From Anarhynchus alexandrinus (taxonomy: Eukaryota > Chordata > Aves > Charadriiformes > Charadriidae): a stretch of 64,000 nucleotides of DNA. The position numbers and the translations under genes are program-made. The notes below the pieces were generated by a model, which worked only from the letters and a program-made list of their open reading frames with translations, had not been told where the DNA came from and searched no databases. The stretch spans positions 175,270-239,269 of the forward strand of contig VUYV01000089.1 in assembly GCA_008711295.1 (NCBI GenBank), read 5' to 3'. Positions 35,743-47,700 of this stretch are shown in pieces; the stretch's first letter is position 1, and every line of letters starts with the position of its first letter.

Positions 35743-38700
35743 ACCTTATATTAATTTCTTACTTGAAATGGGTTGCTATTGTTGCAACAAAATATCTCAC
35801 AAATCTTTTATCTGTCCTAATTAAATTTCTGTTGGAAGTAAAAGAAAAGATCTATAGGGCTTTTTTTTGTAGAACTGAATTACTGCCTGGTTTTAATGAA
35901 GAAACGTAATTATTTTGTGGAAAAAGAAATTAAACGCATCCTTAGGTAATCCTGTTACCTGGCACTATTTTGATTCCTACTCTTTATAGAGAACGTTTTG
36001 TGTTAGAACAGTAAAATATGTAAATATTTGTTTGTATGTTTTTATTGGAGCGGCACTCAACTTTTCATTACAGGCTTTCAAGTGGGGTTTATTCTAATAT
36101 CTACTAATAAAAGAACATGGAGGGAAGGAGTAATTAAGTTTAGACCGCCTGGAAATGTAGTGGGCATAAATGTAGGCATCTCATATGCAAGAAGAGGCAG
36201 AGTTCAATCTTGGTACATATCAGTCTCAAAAGTTGTTTGCTCTTCAGAGGTAGTGGATCACAATACACAGTGAATAGAGTGTGACCTTCAATTCAAAATC
36301 TTTTTAGGGATGTTTTCCTCTTCTGTTTTCAATATTGGAGTGCTTCATACTTTTGACAAACTATCAATTTATTTTATCTTTTTTTTTTTAAAGAATATTG
36401 AATTCTTAAAAGTGCAATACTAGTCAGGAGCCTTTTTTAGGTCTGAAACTATTGATGTGTGAAATAGCACCTTTCAAGGAAAAAGATATGCATATTATGA
36501 AAAGGGTGAAGATGCATTTTAAAAGATTTCACATTTTGCATCTGTTGCACTTTGATACTCAAGAATATGCCTACTTATCACTGTGTATTTTTAAACAAGG
36601 TTTTGAACAGATTAGAATTTTTGTTTGCTTTAAAAATAACGGTGAAAACATTTAAAAGTGAAAGAGGAATTTTATTTCTTTATTGCTAACAGGTTTTGAA
36701 TTCGAATGTTTGTGAAAACTTTTAAGGAAAGCTCCCCTCTAACCCTGCAGAAGCCAATCACCCTCATCACCTGTGTAATCTTCCATGACAAACACAGGGG
36801 AAAAGGCACTCTTTCTAAGGTAAAAAGAGGAAGAAAGTATTTCACTTGGGAAGAATATCTAAGATATTTAAATTGAAAGGAAGCAAGCAAGGACACGATT
36901 ATTTGTTCTTTTTGTTTCAGGTTTTTTCAGTTTCTTAAAGTATGAAAATGATTCACTGTAGTTCGTAGCACTGAAGACAAATATGTATTCATTTGCAATG
37001 ACTTGAATTTTTTAGTTGAATTGAGAAGGTCTGTCTAGTAGAGCAGAAATAAATATGTATGTATTTTTATTATCTTTTCAATATATTGTATGAATTTAAA
37101 TCTTCAGCAAAATCATTAGGGTACTATTTTTGTCTTAAAAGCCTTGCTTTTTTCACTGCAATAAGATAGCTGATAGCTTGGATTCACAATGCCTAGCACA
37201 AAACCTATACAAGTAACTGTAAGGTAGTAAAGCAATACAGTTCATTTGGCTACCTAATACTCTGTGACTGAATTACATAAGTAGCTATTTCTCTTCAGTA
37301 TGGGAATTGTGAAATTTTTATCAGGCTTTTTTCAGTTTACAGAACATGAAGATTAAGGGAATTTAACCCAAATTCATTTACTAAATCACCTGCGCCATCA
37401 ATTAAATGCAAGTTGTTTTTTTTTCCCAGATGTTGCTTCATACCATGGAGGACCCATAAGGCACTGCAATCTTTCAGTTATGTGCCTTTTTTTTTCCCCA
37501 CCCATCTTTTTAGCTGAGCTGTCATATTGCTGCACTTTAACGGATATTTTGGTAGTATCGAATACCCTGTTGTTTCTAGTTAAAGTTGCCGTAGCAGATC
37601 TGTTAGTTCCAGCCTGGGAGATGACCATGTGCAGCAGCAGAATTAATCTGAACAAACGAAAAGAGTTGAAGAAGTTAATTTGTACTACTTAGATATGTTG
37701 TTGTTGAAATGACACCAGAAGCAAGGGGGTAGACTTAGACCTTCAGTGCTGAGTCACCGTTGCTCTGTGGACAGTCTCTGCAGTGAATGACTGATGCAGT
37801 GAACATATTTGCTCAAGAAAACATGAAGTATGAGTATAGTCAAAAGTGTATGCTTCATGTTCAGGCATTAAAAAACCCAAAACTTGATAATGCCTGTATT
37901 AAATATCTTTCAGATTATTTTTAGGCAACTCCAGTATGCATGTGAAGACAGCAGCTCCAGAAATGTTCCTGACATAAACAGTAGCACCCAGGAAACAGTC
38001 CGATCCTGTCCAACAAATGTAAAGGTCCATAAAGAGAGACAATGGTGGTTGTTTATATTCTTCATTTTGTGTTGTTTCCTTTTCTCAAAATCCAGTGAGT
38101 CCAACTGTCTGTGGGAAGCCTTATGTAAACACAGGAATGTCGATGAAAAAATGCACCACTCTAAATATATAATAAATCACCTCATCTATGCAGCATTTTC
38201 CAACATAAATATGTACTTTGATTTTTAAAAAACATATTCTGATTTTGTGTCTAGAAGGAAACAAGAAAAATGGCTATCAGTTATGGCATTGAGAGGAAGT
38301 GGCTGCATCTTTCCATTACTTGCTTCTGGAGAGGATATTAATACAGATATAAAAAAGCTCTTGTACACAGAGGTCTTTTAGCAAAACGTGGTAGGTAGAA
38401 TTCAAAAGGGGAGTGATTCTTTAAAGTGAAACAGAATTATTTTTCATGTAGTATCCAGTTTTCCTTTATGTATTGTGTCCTTGAAGATCTTCTGAAATCC
38501 TGGGCTTGATGGATAAGCTATTAACTGAAAACACTCTTAATTCCTAAGGAGCATCTCTCTTTGTAGGCAAACTAGCGGTGTCAGTATACAGTTGAGTTTC
38601 CATCAGCAGATGGTTGCTGAGTTTCCTTCAGCAGAACATTTGTGCTTGGTTCAGCTCTTCTGTTTCAGTTTTGATCCTTATGGGAGCGAAGCCACAAAAC

Positions 38701-41018
38701 TTTTGCAGACACCTCTATTCCTTACAGCTCCAGCCATTGCTACTGTATACGTGTGCTCCAACTTTATTGGCATGCCCTGAAAATCTCGGACTTGGCTACG
38801 AACTTTTCTTCACTCTGAGTTTCAGATCTTCACTGTAAGTAGCAGGAAGAGACTTACACTTCTCAGAAACAGCTTCTTGAGGCAGCCCTTTGAAAGAACA
38901 GCTTGATTTGCTTTCTGGGGATTAGGATCAGCCCAAATCCCCTTCTCACAGGCTGGGAAACTTATAGAAAGGCTTATTTGCAGAATGGCGTTCACTGGAT
39001 GGATTCATCGTGAATGTTAGGGGTATGGTCATCTGTCATCTACCCTTTCATATCTTAATTTAAGTACCTCTCAAATAAATGTTTGAGCCCCAAGGTTCTT
39101 TAATTCACTTTTTTTTTTTTATTTCCCCCCTGCCTTGTTGTTCTCCATTTAAGTCACTTGACTATCCACTTTCCAGACTTTCTAGTTTTAGATTTTGCTT
39201 TACCATCAACTGGTCTAACCACTGTGCCTTCGCTACCAGGTAGAGCTAGTGTTACAGAACCAGGAGTCTTCTTCCATCTGATTAGTGTGGGCTTCCGTTT
39301 TCACCTCTATGGGCTCCTGAGTGCTTTTCTTGGAACCGCTCTGGTGTGTATACCCATGCAGGATCTGTGGGTCAAATAACACCATCCACACACATGCTGT
39401 CTGGCAACTCTGTGTTTGAGAGCCTGAAATAGGAAAGTTATGGATAGTTCAAGCTGCAGACTCTTTCTGTATCATCCCTTGGCACGTTAAAAAAAAAAAA
39501 AAAAATGTTGGAGAGTGACTTAACCAAGCTGACATGGGCACTTCAGAAACGTGAGGTGTGTCTCATGCACTGTGTCTTGGCACTGTCTGTCCAGGTTTAT
39601 GAAGGCTGTAGAGGCTATTCCTGATGTTGAATAATCTTCATGTCAGTTTACCCTGATCCTCATACTGTATTAAAACTGCAGTCAAACAAATTTTGGCAAA
39701 AAGCAGCTATGTCTTGCTGTGCTGGTTTAAGCTGGTGTCTGTGCAGTCCCTACCCATATCGGTGTTCTGTATCTAGATATTTCCTGTCACTTTGTGGGAC
39801 TGGATCATCTTCATTATCTGTGTTAAAGTTTTTGTATTTCACGGACATGCAGGCAACAGGGAGAGAGCAATAATTCCTGTAGATTTCCTTCAGGAAACAG
39901 AACTTGTATTTTGTCTGTGACCTTAATCTTTAACAGTGAAAATTTTAATTTTACTGTGGACTAAGGGCTTGGAGAACCTGTGAAAGTTTGGGGAGGGGTT
40001 GTTTGTTTGTTTTTTTTTTATTATAGATAATACAGAATCATACGTTGGAGGGAATTACTACATAAACGAACATTTTTTCAAGTAAGAAGTTTTAAGCAAA
40101 AAAAGTCAATGTTAACTAATGCAATTTGAAGAAAACTTCATGCTTTCTTGGGGAAAAGGTTGGAGTGTTATGCTTTTGAGAGAAACTTTGATCTATGGAA
40201 CTGAAAATCTTGTAACTTTTAATAGCTCAAGGTAATACATTCTTGTAATCTGCTTATGAAATTTTTGTTTGGGAAGGTTCTTTGTTTCGCATCTTATGAA
40301 GTAGATTTTTTAAACAAACAAACAAAAAACCTAACAAAAATACCCCTCCCCACAAAATCAAATAACAAACCCCCAATTCCTTGTGGGAGGTACTGTTCTG
40401 AGAAGTCCAAATTGAGGTTGGATACTCAAAAGATTTTTTTATATCCTCCCTTCCATGCTCACAGTGTATTTTGAAAAGTACCTTCTGTTTTGGAATACAT
40501 ACAACTTCCCTGTTGAATTTCTGAAGGAAAATGTCTTATCTCCAATGCCTTTGAACATGAGATTAAGACCTGTCGTATTTGGCACAGATGCTTTTTCCTC
40601 TCTCAGCTGATGGTGATTTTAGTTACGTGGTTGTTGTGAAGTGCTTGAACAGATGATTTCTCGCTACAGTATCCATCTGTAGGATGGAGTCCTCAGTATA
40701 CTTTGAATACAAAGATTTATGCTGCTGTGTTTTAAGAATTGACTCCCTTTCCCCTTTTTTTTTGGTCCAGTTTAGTCCTGTTATTCAAATGCCTTGCACT
40801 GGACAAGTGAAACAGTACTGATTTTGTTTGCCATCGTTCTTGTCTTCTCCACTGAAGACATCTCTGTGTTATCTGGACTTCTGAAGAGATTTTGTAGTGC
40901 TTTGTGCTCTGTGAAATTGTTTAACTGAAATGGAAAGTGATGGAGTTAATTGCCTGCTGGTTGAGTTGACAGAAAAAAGCCGTAACGTTTCCAGTGATGA
41001 CACATCTGCCACCATTAT

Positions 41019-41041
41019 GAAAACATCATAATGATGTTTTC
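41019..41041. repeat. Perfect 23-bp palindrome
   Basis: GAAAACATCAT, one A, then ATGATGTTTTC: two 11-bp arms with a single-base centre. It could be a dimeric protein-binding site or a chance hairpin; there is no supporting context. Confidence 0.9.
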
Positions 41042-42620
41042 TGATTAGTAACAGTAAAATTAAATAATTTATCCCTTGACACAGTGCCCCACAAGACTAG
41101 GAAAGCTGAGTATCTTTTCTAAGAAAATAGAATCCACTAGGTAAAATCTGGCAAGTGTTAAAACTGGCCATAATCCCTTAGGGAGGGCACTTGCATGGAT
41201 AGCGTGTTTGTTCTCCTATCTTTGTTCCTGAAGTAGGCATACAGCTAAAAATACTGGCTGAAAAGCATTTATGATGAATCTTTATCTGCTCTGTAGTGAT
41301 CTTATGAGTATTTTGCTTCATATATATTTGCTTTAAAAAGGCTTGGTTTTTAAATGCATAATGTCAATTCTTGGTGATAAGCATGTAAGTATGATGAGTT
41401 CAGATGGCTATTTTCTGTCAGAAGTTCAGTGAAGCTGTGAAACTTTGGACTTATCCTCAGTTATCTCTATCCTATTGGCTGGCTAATTTGCCCCCACTCC
41501 CAATCAAAACACTTTTGAAACTAAGTAGTGGACTCAGGGCAGACTATAATGTTCCTCTTTTTTTAGGGAGAAATCAGTTGCATGGCAAAGAGGGTTACAA
41601 GAGGCCTGAGATACCTACCAAATAATGGTAAGCTCTGGCTAAGAGAGGCTTGTAATATAGCCAGTTTTAAAGCAATTTGTTTTATTCATTATTTATACTA
41701 TTAGGACTGAATAATTGGATTTTAAGTGGTGTGCTAGTAGTTAAAAATGCTGTTTACAAGCCCCTCGATAAAAGGGTGCTGTACAAAGAATGTCCAAGGG
41801 GAAGTGCTGGACTGTGAGTAAATATTGAAGGCTTTTAAGTACTGTAGTCTAACACCTCTTTCCAGAGTGAAAGTATTGTGGGATTTGATCTCAGGAGAGA
41901 ACAGAAAAGAAATGAGAGATGTTATCAACTACAGAAACACTCAGAGGTGTGAACAGGCAGAGGTATTCCTTCAGGATTTCTGCAGAGCAGGAGAGTGAAA
42001 GCTGCTGCATTCCCGCACCTTGCCTTTGATCAACCCCAGGCTCTTTGCCCAGAGGAGTCTCGACAATTCTCAGCAATGTAGGCAAAGCTGGATTTGGCCA
42101 TGAGAGGCAGAATACAGGGCTCCATTCTGCTGTAGAAGAGGGAGAGGAAACGGGCGCATTTTGGACAGGAGCCCTGGGGAGCCAGGCATGCTGTTTCTGG
42201 AAGTGGAAAGGATGGCAACAGTTGGGAGAAGCCCCCTCTTTTCCATAGAAGCCGCTGCCCGCACGCTGGCCCTTCCCCTTCTTCCCCTTGTGATCGACAG
42301 AACTGCGACTACAGGCTCGTGCATCCACAGAGCAGGCACAGAGCTGACATGTCTGTCCACCAGCGGCCTGGTTCGTTGGCCGAGTGCCTGCTTTGCCACT
42401 CTCCTGTTGAATGTCACAACTGCAAGCTCATTTTTTACTTCTTTTTAAGTCCCTTAAGTCCCCCATCTCAGCTACAGTAATTGACTAACTTGACTCATGG
42501 CAATGAGTCCTTCCTTCAAATTTTACAGCGTTTTCAGATTTCATCAGTTACTGGTTATATTTCAGCTCACTGATGAAGAGGTCTTTGCAGGACCTGACTC
42601 CTTCCCCTCCCTTCACTAGT

Positions 42621-43011
42621 AATCATGGGAACGTAGAATGGTTTAGGTTGGAAGGGACCTTAAAGATCATCTATTTCCAACACCCCTGCCATGGGCAGGG
42701 ACACCTCCCACCAGACCAGGTTGCTCAAAGCTCCATCCAGCCTGGCCTTGAACACTTCCAGGGATGGGGCATGTGCAACTTCTCTGGGCAACCTGTTCCA
42801 GTGCCTCACCACCCTCACAGTGAAAAATTTCTTCCTAATGTCTAATCTAAATCTACCCTCTTCCAGTTTGAAGCCATTCCCCCTCGTCCTATCGCTACAT
42901 GCCCTAGTAAAAAGTCCTTCCCCAGCTCTCCTGTAGGCCCCCTTTAGGTTCTGGAAGGCTGCTATAATATATACTGGAGCCTTCTCTTCTCCAGGCTGAA
43001 CAACCCCTGGA
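42621..43011 (-). mobile_element. CR1 LINE 3' fragment, - strand
   Basis: Read on the - strand it ends at about 42,621 with the CR1 tail (reverse complement of GGTTTAGGTTGGAAGGGACC and neighbours). It contains the 3' coding remnant with LDIRKKFFT and HWNRLPREV, followed by the CATGGCAGGGGTGTTGG-type 3' region. About 390 bp, 5' truncated. Same 3' end subtype as the copies at 5.95 and 54.2 kb. Confidence 0.93.
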
Positions 43012-44159
43012 AAATAGTTCCCAGTAACAAGAAACCTGTATGTCGTGACTCCACAAAAACTTCTTTGGAATAAAACATCAACTTTAGGTCTTACAGGCGT
43101 CTCGGGCAGCGTTAAGAGCCATGAGCTTGTAATGGGATAGCTCCTCTGGTGGTCTGTGGCCTCTCTCTGTAGGTAATGACAGAGCTCCCTGTACCACTTG
43201 GTGCAGTTAGACTTGGCACTAGGCTTTGACATCAGCACAGCATGCTGTCATGACATAGTTTTCATGGTTCTCCAGAGTAATAGCTAATGTGCCGACAGCA
43301 TGTGCAGAAGGGTTGTGTAGGAGATTATCAGGTTGTGTACAGGAAGCTGCTTCTACATGTTAAGTCCCCAAGTTACAAATTTCAGCATTAGCAGAAGGCC
43401 TCTTGCACCAGAGAAAGATAAACACTGAGGTTAAAATTACATCAGACAGACTGCAAATGAACACAGATTTGCTGAAATGGGAACCTTTGCTTTCTGAAAA
43501 ATCTTACATGGCAACAGCCTAACCATGAAGAATACAGTTACCATACTTGAAGTTTCCTATTTGTTCGATTTTGAACAAATCTGGAAGTTTTCACTGGAGA
43601 GCTCAGTGACAGTCTATACATGATATTTTTATTTTTTTTAACTTTCCTGTTGAGCTTTTCAGCTGACCTACATAGGAAATAATTTTAAATGAATGCATTG
43701 ATTTGGACAGCATTTCTTCTTCAAGTGTATAAACCGTATCTATTATGGACAATGCTTTTATATTGCAGATTTTACTGTGCCGGTGGGTTTTGTCTGGACT
43801 GGCTTTGGTTTTGTTTTATGCCTGTCATACGTACTGTGTTTTCTAGAGAGCCTAATGGAGTAAGTGATCGCTTCAGAGTCTCTGATGATGTATTGTCTTG
43901 GGGAATGGGGTCTGCTAAGGCCTGAAGTGTATCACTGCTGCGCTCCGTGAAAAACTCCTTGGTGATGGAGACAGCTGCTTATCTGGGAGGGCTGTGGGGT
44001 TTTAATCTCCAGGGGAAAAGGATTCTGAAATATTTTAAAATTTCTTCTGTCTGTATAGATTTACCGAAAGTATTTCGGGTGATGAGAAACTGCAGAACAC
44101 CAGCTGGAGGCAGTTGCTTGTGCTTGTGCTTGAGGCGTAGTTCTGTAAGGCTGTGGGAT
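43012..44159. other. Sequence between the CR1 copy and the CpG island
   Basis: Unique sequence with no gene or repeat recognised. CpG content rises only after about 44,060. Confidence 0.55.
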
Positions 44160-44760
44160 GCTCTCCACGTTTAGGCAAAAGATTTCCAGCCGCAGGTAGG
44201 CAGGAGATCCCACATCCTACGCTTTGGGGCGATTTCCCACTAGCGAGCGTGATTCTTCAGGCACCCCGGCAGACCGTCGGTCGTCTTTTAGGACGCGGCG
44301 ACAAACTCGCTCTTGCCGCAGAAGCCGCGGGGTGGCTGCGCTTCCCGAGAGCAGCGAGATTTGGTTGCGGGGAGCGGGTGGGTGGGTGGGTGGCGGGGGC
44401 GAGGAGAGTCCGGTCCCCGCGGGCCCCCGGAGCTGCCGGACAGCATCACCCCCCGCATCCCGGGGCGGCCCTGGTGCCTTCGGCGGGGCTGGAGGGACCC
44501 CTGCCGGCCACCGGCCCCGCCGCCAGCGGGGCTCCAGCCGGCGGAGGAGGAGGGGGGGGGAAGTATAGAAGTCACCTTTTGCTTTTATTTTCTTCGTTTC
44601 TCCGAGTCTTGGCTGGTCCGAGGATGTGTGTGCCGGCGGCAGCTGCTCACCTCTTCCAACTTCTACCGGGATGCGCAAAGGGAATTTTGTGCAGACCGTC
44701 TCCGTGTTTCCTTCTTGAATGAGCAGCAAAGCTCTTTGCGTCCTTAAAAAGCCAGGCGTG
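44160..44760. promoter_or_regulatory. CpG island, likely promoter of an unannotated transcript
   Basis: About 600 bp with roughly 50 CpG dinucleotides by manual count, in otherwise AT-rich, CpG-poor surroundings. It holds a GC box (GGGGCGG at 44,462-44,468) and a run of four GGGT units. It lies 9 kb downstream of the USP25 end with no coding exon beside it. Splice-donor-like sites exist on both strands: + strand CAG|GTAGGC at 44,195/44,196, and - strand GAG|GTGAGC reading leftward from 44,651. In human, the lncRNA MIR99AHG starts next downstream of USP25 on the same strand, so its avian counterpart is the leading candidate. The open frames crossing the island are GC-driven and not credible proteins. 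Confidence 0.8.
44376..44390 (+). promoter_or_regulatory. G-quadruplex motif in the CpG island
   Basis: GGGTGGGTGGGTGGG: four G3 runs with single-T loops, the classical motif for a very stable parallel quadruplex, on the + strand. Its position in a presumed promoter suggests a regulatory role, which is inference. Confidence 0.85.
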
Positions 44761-47700
44761 TTTTAAAATACGTCTGATTTTTCACCAGTTAATGCTATGT
44801 TTTGCTCTGCCTGGGCAGAAGGGCACATTAGAGGCCCCGTGGACATTGTTTGGGGTTTTTGTTGGCTTGGTTTTTGTTTTGGTTTTTTTTTTTCTTGTGA
44901 GACTTCATACCTGCATCTGGCTTTAGCAAGGGGAAATAATTTTACGCTTTTTGCTGATGTCTTCATGTGAACCAGAAAAATTTTGTCCTTTCCTTGGACT
45001 GGAAACGTGGAGTAGATTTTACTGCAAAAAGCCTGAAGTGATTAGGTATTTTGTTAGGGTAGGCAGCTTCTTTCAATAGTTTGTTCTAATGGCAGTAGTT
45101 AGTGTTGCCATTCATACTAAACAACTGCCTGATTTTAAAACGGCCAGTGATTGGTAGTGCAACGTTTTTAGGTTTTTAGCGTGTGGCCCTTTTGCTCTGA
45201 AATTTCCTTTTTGATTGGTACCAATCACCTGGCTTTGGCAGGATGTGCCAGCTCCCAGGAAGCGTTCCTAGGAAACTACTGGGGCTTGCTGAGACCCTGG
45301 GCTGCCTGCAACCAAGAGAATCAAAGATATTTATTAGAAAATGGTTAAAAATAATCTGACATATCGTGAATTTCACCTTTCTACCTTGAGGTTGTGTGCT
45401 AATTCAGGATAGCCATATGCTGGAAGCTTTCAAGGGGCTTTTCTTGGAGTTTTCTTTATGTTTGTAGGAAAATAGTTATTTCAGGGTGGTTTTTTTTTTT
45501 TTTTTGGCTGCTATAAATGCCTAGCATGAAAGAGAAAGAATACTGTATGAAATGATGGAAGGTATTTCAGTGGATACCCAGTACTTACTGACTAGTTAGT
45601 GGGTTGGTAACTAACTAACAGGTTTCTTGCCTGTCTGGAAATGCGTACGTGTGAATAAGCAATAGTGAAAACAGGATGATCTGACTCGGTCTAAGTCACA
45701 AAGGGAAAGGTCCACAGAAATACTTGAGTGAAGAAATAAAACTGGTGTCTATAATTTTGAGTACCGTATTTTTAACTGCTGGTGTTCCTAGCAAATCAGA
45801 TGATTTTGCCCCAATGTGCCACAGTAGCTGCTCCAAAAATGGCAATTTTGTCTCTATTCTAGCATGTATGTCAGTGTCCCCTATCTGCTTGTCAGGGTTG
45901 AAGTACTTCAACCATCACACTGGCACACAAAGTCTGTGGCTTGAACTTTTCTGCTGTATTTGAACTTGCTCTGAAGAAGGCATCATTGTAGTGCCTCCCT
46001 GAACACAGAGGTGATTGGTGGTCTCCAGCATCCTATTTGGTGCCTAAGAAAAAACAGAGAAGAGATTAATCTTCATTGCATTCACCTGGTTTGAGATTTA
46101 GTAGGCAGACCAAAGATTACTTTAGCTAATTAGACTCTCTAATTGGATTTTAAAAGTTATTAACCTTTTAAATAGGTTCTCCAGAGTGGTATGTCAGCAT
46201 GTGCTGAGCTAATTTTCAGCCAGCTATTGGTTCCACTTGCAGGGCTGAGAAGCGGAGGGCAGGCAAGGGTCGGGTCGCTCCTTGGGGAAGGGAGGGCAGG
46301 GAAAATGTCTGTGGCTCTGCTCTGCCGTGACCAGAGGTGCAGGGGAGGAGGGTGGTGCTGCGCACAAGTGCAGGTTCTCAGCATGTAACACCGGGCTGGG
46401 TGCGTGCCCAAATAACTTTCTGCCTTACCTTCTGCATCGATTACCTCTATTGAAACTAGCTGAGATTTTACCAGGAGTGCGAATGAAGAAAGAAAACTCT
46501 CCCCAAAGAGAGGTTTTCTGGCCTTAGCCTTGGTCTTGCCTTTGTGTTTGCCTTTCCTGTGGCACGTGGTACAACATTTCTTCATCCCACAGACAGTAAG
46601 GAGTTCCTCCTACACAAAACCTTGAGATGCACATTACAGTGCACAACTGGACAAAGTTGTCATGGGGACAAAAGCTACAAAGCAGCCTAATATTATTTGC
46701 TGGACATGATGGAAGGTGCAATTAGCCTTTTACAATTTTTGGACCAGGACTGTTGGTGACTTTTTCATTCTTGATGAATTTAAGTGGTGCTCAATGTTTG
46801 CTCCTCTGTGCCACTCAGTGCCACATATGCAAGGCCAAAATAGCACTGTATGAAAATGTCAGAAATAACCTGAGATGTTTAGATAAGCTCATGATCAAAA
46901 TCGTAAAGATGGATGGAATTTGGTCTGCTGTGGCGTGTCTGCAAGAGGTTTCCTGCAAGTTAAGTTTTTCTTCTTTTTCAGGACTTCTGAAATTTTCTTC
47001 CTCCCTTAACAACTTTGCAGTATATGAAGTCATATGGGCAGGAAAAAAGATACACGATTACTTACTCAAGCTTGCCCTATTAAATAGAACCTGAATTTAC
47101 AGCATAAAATCTGATATTCAGTTTTCATATATCAGCAAGAAGTCAAAAAACGGCAACTCTTAAGACCTGTTGCACTTTGGTTTCTTGCCGTAATACTTCT
47201 CCCCTGCTTGTAAGTTTTAGCACTCTGCGAGAGCTGGAAAACTGAAGCCAGCATGAGGCCAGTTGTGGCGTCCCTGCTAAAGAACTGCTATTTGATGGGT
47301 TTCATTAATGCAGCAGCTGCTTTGTGCTTGCTGCTTGCCTTCCTGCTTTCTTGACCAAAGAAGATGCTCTGCCTGCTACGCAGAGCTCAGCCTTACTCTC
47401 CCAGCCACGTCACGCTGTGGATTGCTGGCAGCACGTCATACGGCCGTCAGCCTGGTGACGATGGACTTCTGTCCCTTCGCAAATGGAAAGCTCGAGGGCT
47501 GACCGCAGTCCTCAGCTGCCAGCCTGCTCTATCAAAATCCTGGCACCCAATGGAAGGAAATGTGTCATACTTCTGGTACTGAGCTTTTTCCTTAGTTCCA
47601 TTTCCAAATGCCCTGCTGAAAAGTAGCAGTAACTTTCTTCAGTTGCATATCATGCTCATGGCAAAATAGTCAGAGAGAAGGTTTGCCAAAAGTCAGGGAT

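Larger units (their letters stand above)
35231..42620. other. Intergenic sequence downstream of USP25, no gene recognised
   Basis: 7.4 kb of AT-rich single-copy sequence. It holds the possible distal polyadenylation signal, poly-A/T tracts (around 35,560, 39,110, 39,490 and 40,010), and a perfect 23-bp palindrome at 41,019-41,041. The small open frames (for example 37,884-38,228) have no recognisable motif or conserved look. Confidence 0.65.

Noticed and set aside
37884..38228. 114-codon + strand frame after an acceptor-like TTTTAG
   Set aside because: No good donor, no homology recognised; the hydrophobic run reflects T-rich DNA.
42660..43238. 192-codon - strand open frame
   Set aside because: Its second half is CR1 ORF2 tail ([18 protein letters not shown]) and the rest is unrelated flank; not a host gene.
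44153..44747. Several long open frames on both strands over the CpG island
   Set aside because: They arise from high GC with few stops; low-complexity Gly/Pro/Arg composition and no recognisable domain.
46160..46585. 141-codon - strand open frame
   Set aside because: No recognisable family, no promoter or splice context, biased composition; probably chance in a GC-richer patch.
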